Below are positions 61,391 through 64,000 of a DNA stretch of 64,000 bases, in pieces. Where the stretch lies: the NCBI RefSeq assembly GCF_024679245.1, contig NC_090177.1, positions 39,620,803 to 39,684,802 on the forward strand, written 5' to 3'. The position numbers and the translations under genes are program-made. The first letter of the stretch is position 1. The number at the start of each line of letters is the position of its first letter. This stretch comes from Pseudorasbora parva (lineage: Eukaryota; Chordata; Actinopteri; Cypriniformes; Gobionidae). The notes beneath the pieces are model-generated. The model was not told the origin of the DNA, searched no databases, and saw only the letters and a list, made by a program, of their open reading frames with translations.

Positions 61391-61510
61391 AGGTGCAGTA
61401 AGTGATTTCTTAGAAACACAAACAAACACACCCCTCCCTCCGCCAACAGACGGAAGGCAATGCGAGAGTGGATGTCTTTATATCATAGCAGACGTGAAGC
61501 AAAATAATGC
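61391..61510. mobile_element. TTAA MITE arm (AGGTGCAGTAAG type)
   Basis: TTAA at 61387-61390, then AGGTGCAGTAAGTGATTTCT. It is interrupted by the Kolobok-like element at 61515. Its other end is not seen in the window, so the satellite from 62805 on may be an expansion inside this MITE. Confidence 0.5.
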
Positions 61511-61799
61511 TTAAAGGGGGGGTGAAACACTCAGTTTCAGTCAGTGTCATGTCAATCTTGAGTACCTATAGAGTAGCATTGCATCCTGCATATCTCCGAA
61601 AAGTCTTTATTTTTTTAATAATTATATAAGAAAGATGCGCTGTTCCGAGTCTTTCCGAAAAAAGCCGAGCGGGTGGGGGCGTGTCGTGTGAGCGGAGCTA
61701 AATAATGACGTGTGCGCGCTGCTATTGTGTTGAGTCGAGTGCGTCGTAAAGCTGTGTCATCCCTAACAGCGGGAAAAAAACTTTATTCAAAATAAAAAT

Positions 61800-61909
61800 A
61801 TGGCTTTCAATCAGATACAGCCATACATCTATGATCCGGAATCAGACCCAGAGGCTGCAGTTGAACAGGAGCAGCAGCAAAAACGACTAGAGCAGGACGT
61901 CTCTATGTG
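61800..61909 (+). CDS. Second first-exon of the Kolobok-like element, copy 2
   Basis: ATG at 61800, 36 codons plus two bases, donor ATGTG|GTACGA. It encodes the same MAFNQIQPYIYDPESDPEAA start as copy 1 and differs near the end (DVSMW instead of DVCMW). Intact and in the transcriptional sense of syt2. An acceptor-like CATCCCTAACAG precedes it at about 61759-61770. No evidence of use in syt2. Confidence 0.45.
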
Positions 61910-62114
61910 GTACGATATACACTAATTATATAATATGCTTAGCGGCTTGTGTTATTTACATATTTATACTTGAATTATATCGTCGTATTTTTGTCTTTGA
62001 AGGTGTACATGTGGGAAGTGCAGTTGTGCACGTGTGTGTGTGTGTTTACGCGTGGTTTGTGTAGACAGTAAGCGGACTAAAAAAAACACAGACATTTGAA
62101 GCAGTCTCACTCAC

Positions 62115-62367
62115 CGCCTGCGGTTCTAACGTTGGGACTGCTCCATCATTCAGCATTAGGCGATCGGGAAAATCCGGCGTCGAGCTGGGCCTTGTTTATG
62201 AAACAGTCGGCACCGAAATGCAGCGAACAGATATAAACATTCGCGCAACTCAGTTGCTGATCCGGAAAAGAAAATTACATCCACTGTTGCCTTACCGCGG
62301 GGTTTTTGGGGAATCTGTGCAGCACTGTCTTGGTCTGGCAACCAAAAACGCACTTTTTTGGTGACAT
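62115..62367 (-). pseudogene. THAP exon of copy 2, two nonsense changes
   Basis: Same 253-base length and donor as copy 1. It keeps C6, C10, C47 and H50 codons, but codon 31 is TAA (GAA in copy 1) and codon 74 is TGA (GGA in copy 1). The exon therefore cannot encode the THAP domain. Confidence 0.85.
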
Positions 62368-62804
62368 TGTTATGTGCACATCACCTGTGCAGCGCAGCCT
62401 ACAAGCCAGCGCTTTGATGGGTGTAGGCTGTTACTTTCGCTCTCTCCCTCTCTCTCTCTCACGCGCTTCCGGTAGAATTGTCCGTAAGGCCCATACAAGG
62501 AAATTCCGCCCCCATTAACGTCAAAGGGGACGCATGATCGCAAAAAACTTGCCGAAACTTATGACTAACCGGAAGTAGTATTTTTGACAAAGAAATACTC
62601 CCATCAAACGTCCACCTTAACTTTTGAAACTTTGTCTATGTTTAGTATGGGATTCCAAGTCTTTAACAGTGTAAAAAGATCAGTATGCATGAAACAGCAT
62701 TTCACCCCCCCTTTAAAAAAAAGCAAAGATGACAAACGATCAACAGGAAAGAACAAAAAATTTACATACAGTACATGCAAGATTTTGTTGTTAGTCACCT
62801 GCCG

Positions 62805-64000
62805 AGTGGACACGCCCCCTACTACTGATTGGCTCACTCTCTCTCCTCCCCCATCATGAGTGGACACGCCCCTACTGCTGATTGGCTCACTCTCTCTCCC
62901 CCCATCATGAGTGGACACGCCCCTACTGCTGATTGGCTCACTCTCTCTCCCCCATCATGAGTGGACACGCCCCCTACTGCTGATTGGCTCACTCTCTCTC
63001 CTCCCCTATCACGAGTGGACACGCCCCCTACTGCTGATTGGCTCACTCTCTCTCCCCCATAATGAGTGGACACGCCCCCTACTGCTGATGCCCCCTACTG
63101 CTGATTGGCTCACTCTCTCTCTCCTCCCCTATCACGAGTGGACACGCCCCCTACTGCTGATTGGCTCACTCTCTCTCCCCCATAATGAGTGGACACGCTC
63201 CTACTGCTGATTGGCTCACTCTCTCTCCCCCCATCATGAGTGGACACGCCCCTACTGCTGATTGGCTCACTCTCTCTCCCCCATCATGAGTGGGCACGCC
63301 CCCTACTGCTGATTGGCTCACTCTCCTCCCCCATCATGAGTGGACACGCCCCTTACTGTTGATTGGCTCACTCTTTCGCCTCCCCCATCATGAGTGGACA
63401 CGCCCCTTACTGTTGATTGGCTCACTCTTTCACCTCCCCCATCATGAGTGGACACGCCCCCTACTTCTGATTGGCTCACTCTCTCTCCTCCCCCATCATG
63501 AGTGGATATGCCCCCTCTACTGCTGATTGGCTAACTCTCTCTCCTCCCCCATCATGAGTGGACACGCCCCCTACTACTCACTGGCTCACTCTCTCCCCCC
63601 CCATCATGAGTGGACTCGCCCCCTACTACTGATTGGCTCACTCTCTCTCCTCCCATCATGAGTGGACACGCCCCTACTGCTGATTGGCTCACTCTCTCTC
63701 CCCCATAATGAGTGGACACGCCCCCTACTGCTGATGCCCCCTACTGCTGATTGGCTCACTCTCTCTCCTCCCCCATCATGAGTGGACACGCCCCTACTGC
63801 TGATTGGCTCACTCTCTCTCCCCCCATCATGAGTGGACACGCCCCTACTGCTGATTGGCTCACTCTCTCTCCCCCCATCATGAGTGGACACGCCCCTACT
63901 GCTGATTGGCTCACTCTCTCTCCCCCATCATGAGTGGACACGCCCCCTACTGCTGATTGGCTCACTCTCTCTCTCCTCCCCCATCACGAGTGGACACGCC
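62805..64000. repeat. About 50-bp satellite with ATTGG and CACGCCC in each unit
   Basis: About 23 units of the form GAGTGGACACGCCCCTACTG then CTGATTGGCTCACTCTCTCT and CCCCCATCAT. About 21 keep an intact GATTGGCT. The array runs past the right edge. Open frames on both strands are artefacts of the repeat. Confidence 0.97.

Larger units (their letters stand above)
61515..62712. mobile_element. Kolobok-like non-autonomous element, copy 2 (inverted)
   Basis: TTAA at 61511-61514 and 62713-62716. Its sequence is the inverse of copy 1 (10654-11853), with few differences and almost equal length (1,198 bp). It lies in the syt2 intron with its second-exon strand in the sense direction. Confidence 0.88.

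Noticed and set aside
62834..63965. Repeat-protein frames on both strands (for example the ERVSQSAVG repeats)
   Set aside because: Produced by the ATTGG satellite; frame changes with unit length.

Overview
The window looks like vertebrate, and more specifically teleost and probably cyprinid (carp, goldfish or zebrafish relative), nuclear DNA. It is AT-rich and intron-dominated, with almost no long reading frames. It is packed with Tc1/mariner copies, TTAA-flanked fold-back MITEs and long microsatellites. No prokaryotic gene, operon, CRISPR array, rRNA or full tRNA gene was seen.

The one host gene I can support is the 5' part of a synaptotagmin-2-like gene (syt2) on the + strand. Two coding exons are clear. 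Exon 55422-55643 holds the start codon at 55448 and the luminal domain. Exon 57301-57461 holds the transmembrane helix and the Cys/Lys-rich juxtamembrane linker. They splice in frame across a 1,657-bp intron and give 119 residues. The C2A and C2B exons must lie beyond the right edge. A GC-richer block ending in a good donor at 21947/21948 is my best candidate for a non-coding first exon, which would make intron 1 about 33.5 kb.

Region by region: 1-10.3 kb is intergenic with MITEs and Tc1 debris. At 10.3-12.2 kb a fold-back MITE carries an inserted 1.2-kb Kolobok-like element that keeps a THAP-domain exon on one strand and a second coding exon on the other. 12.2-18.2 kb is mostly unique, with a SINE tail and one TTAA element. 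18.26-20.6 kb is a CCAT-rich satellite. 21.5-21.95 kb is the candidate syt2 start. 22-55 kb (candidate intron 1) holds a (CT)n tract, a three-layer nested MITE, an inverted pair of hairpin MITEs, three near-complete Tc1-like elements (34.3, 41.9 and 44.5 kb), a fourth at 50.9 kb, minisatellites, LTR-like sequence and a LINE 3' fragment. 55.4-57.5 kb holds the syt2 exons. 57.5-64 kb is intronic, with further MITEs, a second and inverted copy of the Kolobok-like element (61.5-62.7 kb), and a satellite of about 50-bp units, each with an ATTGG (CCAAT-box) and a CACGCCC motif, that runs off the window.

The most interesting signals are: the Kolobok-like carriers with splice-ready first exons at both ends; a MITE hairpin whose stem differences between two copies are all compensated; a nested MITE stack whose empty sites are all present in the window; and the CCAAT/CACGCCC satellite inside the neuronal gene. 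All family names come from recognition of motifs, not from database searches.
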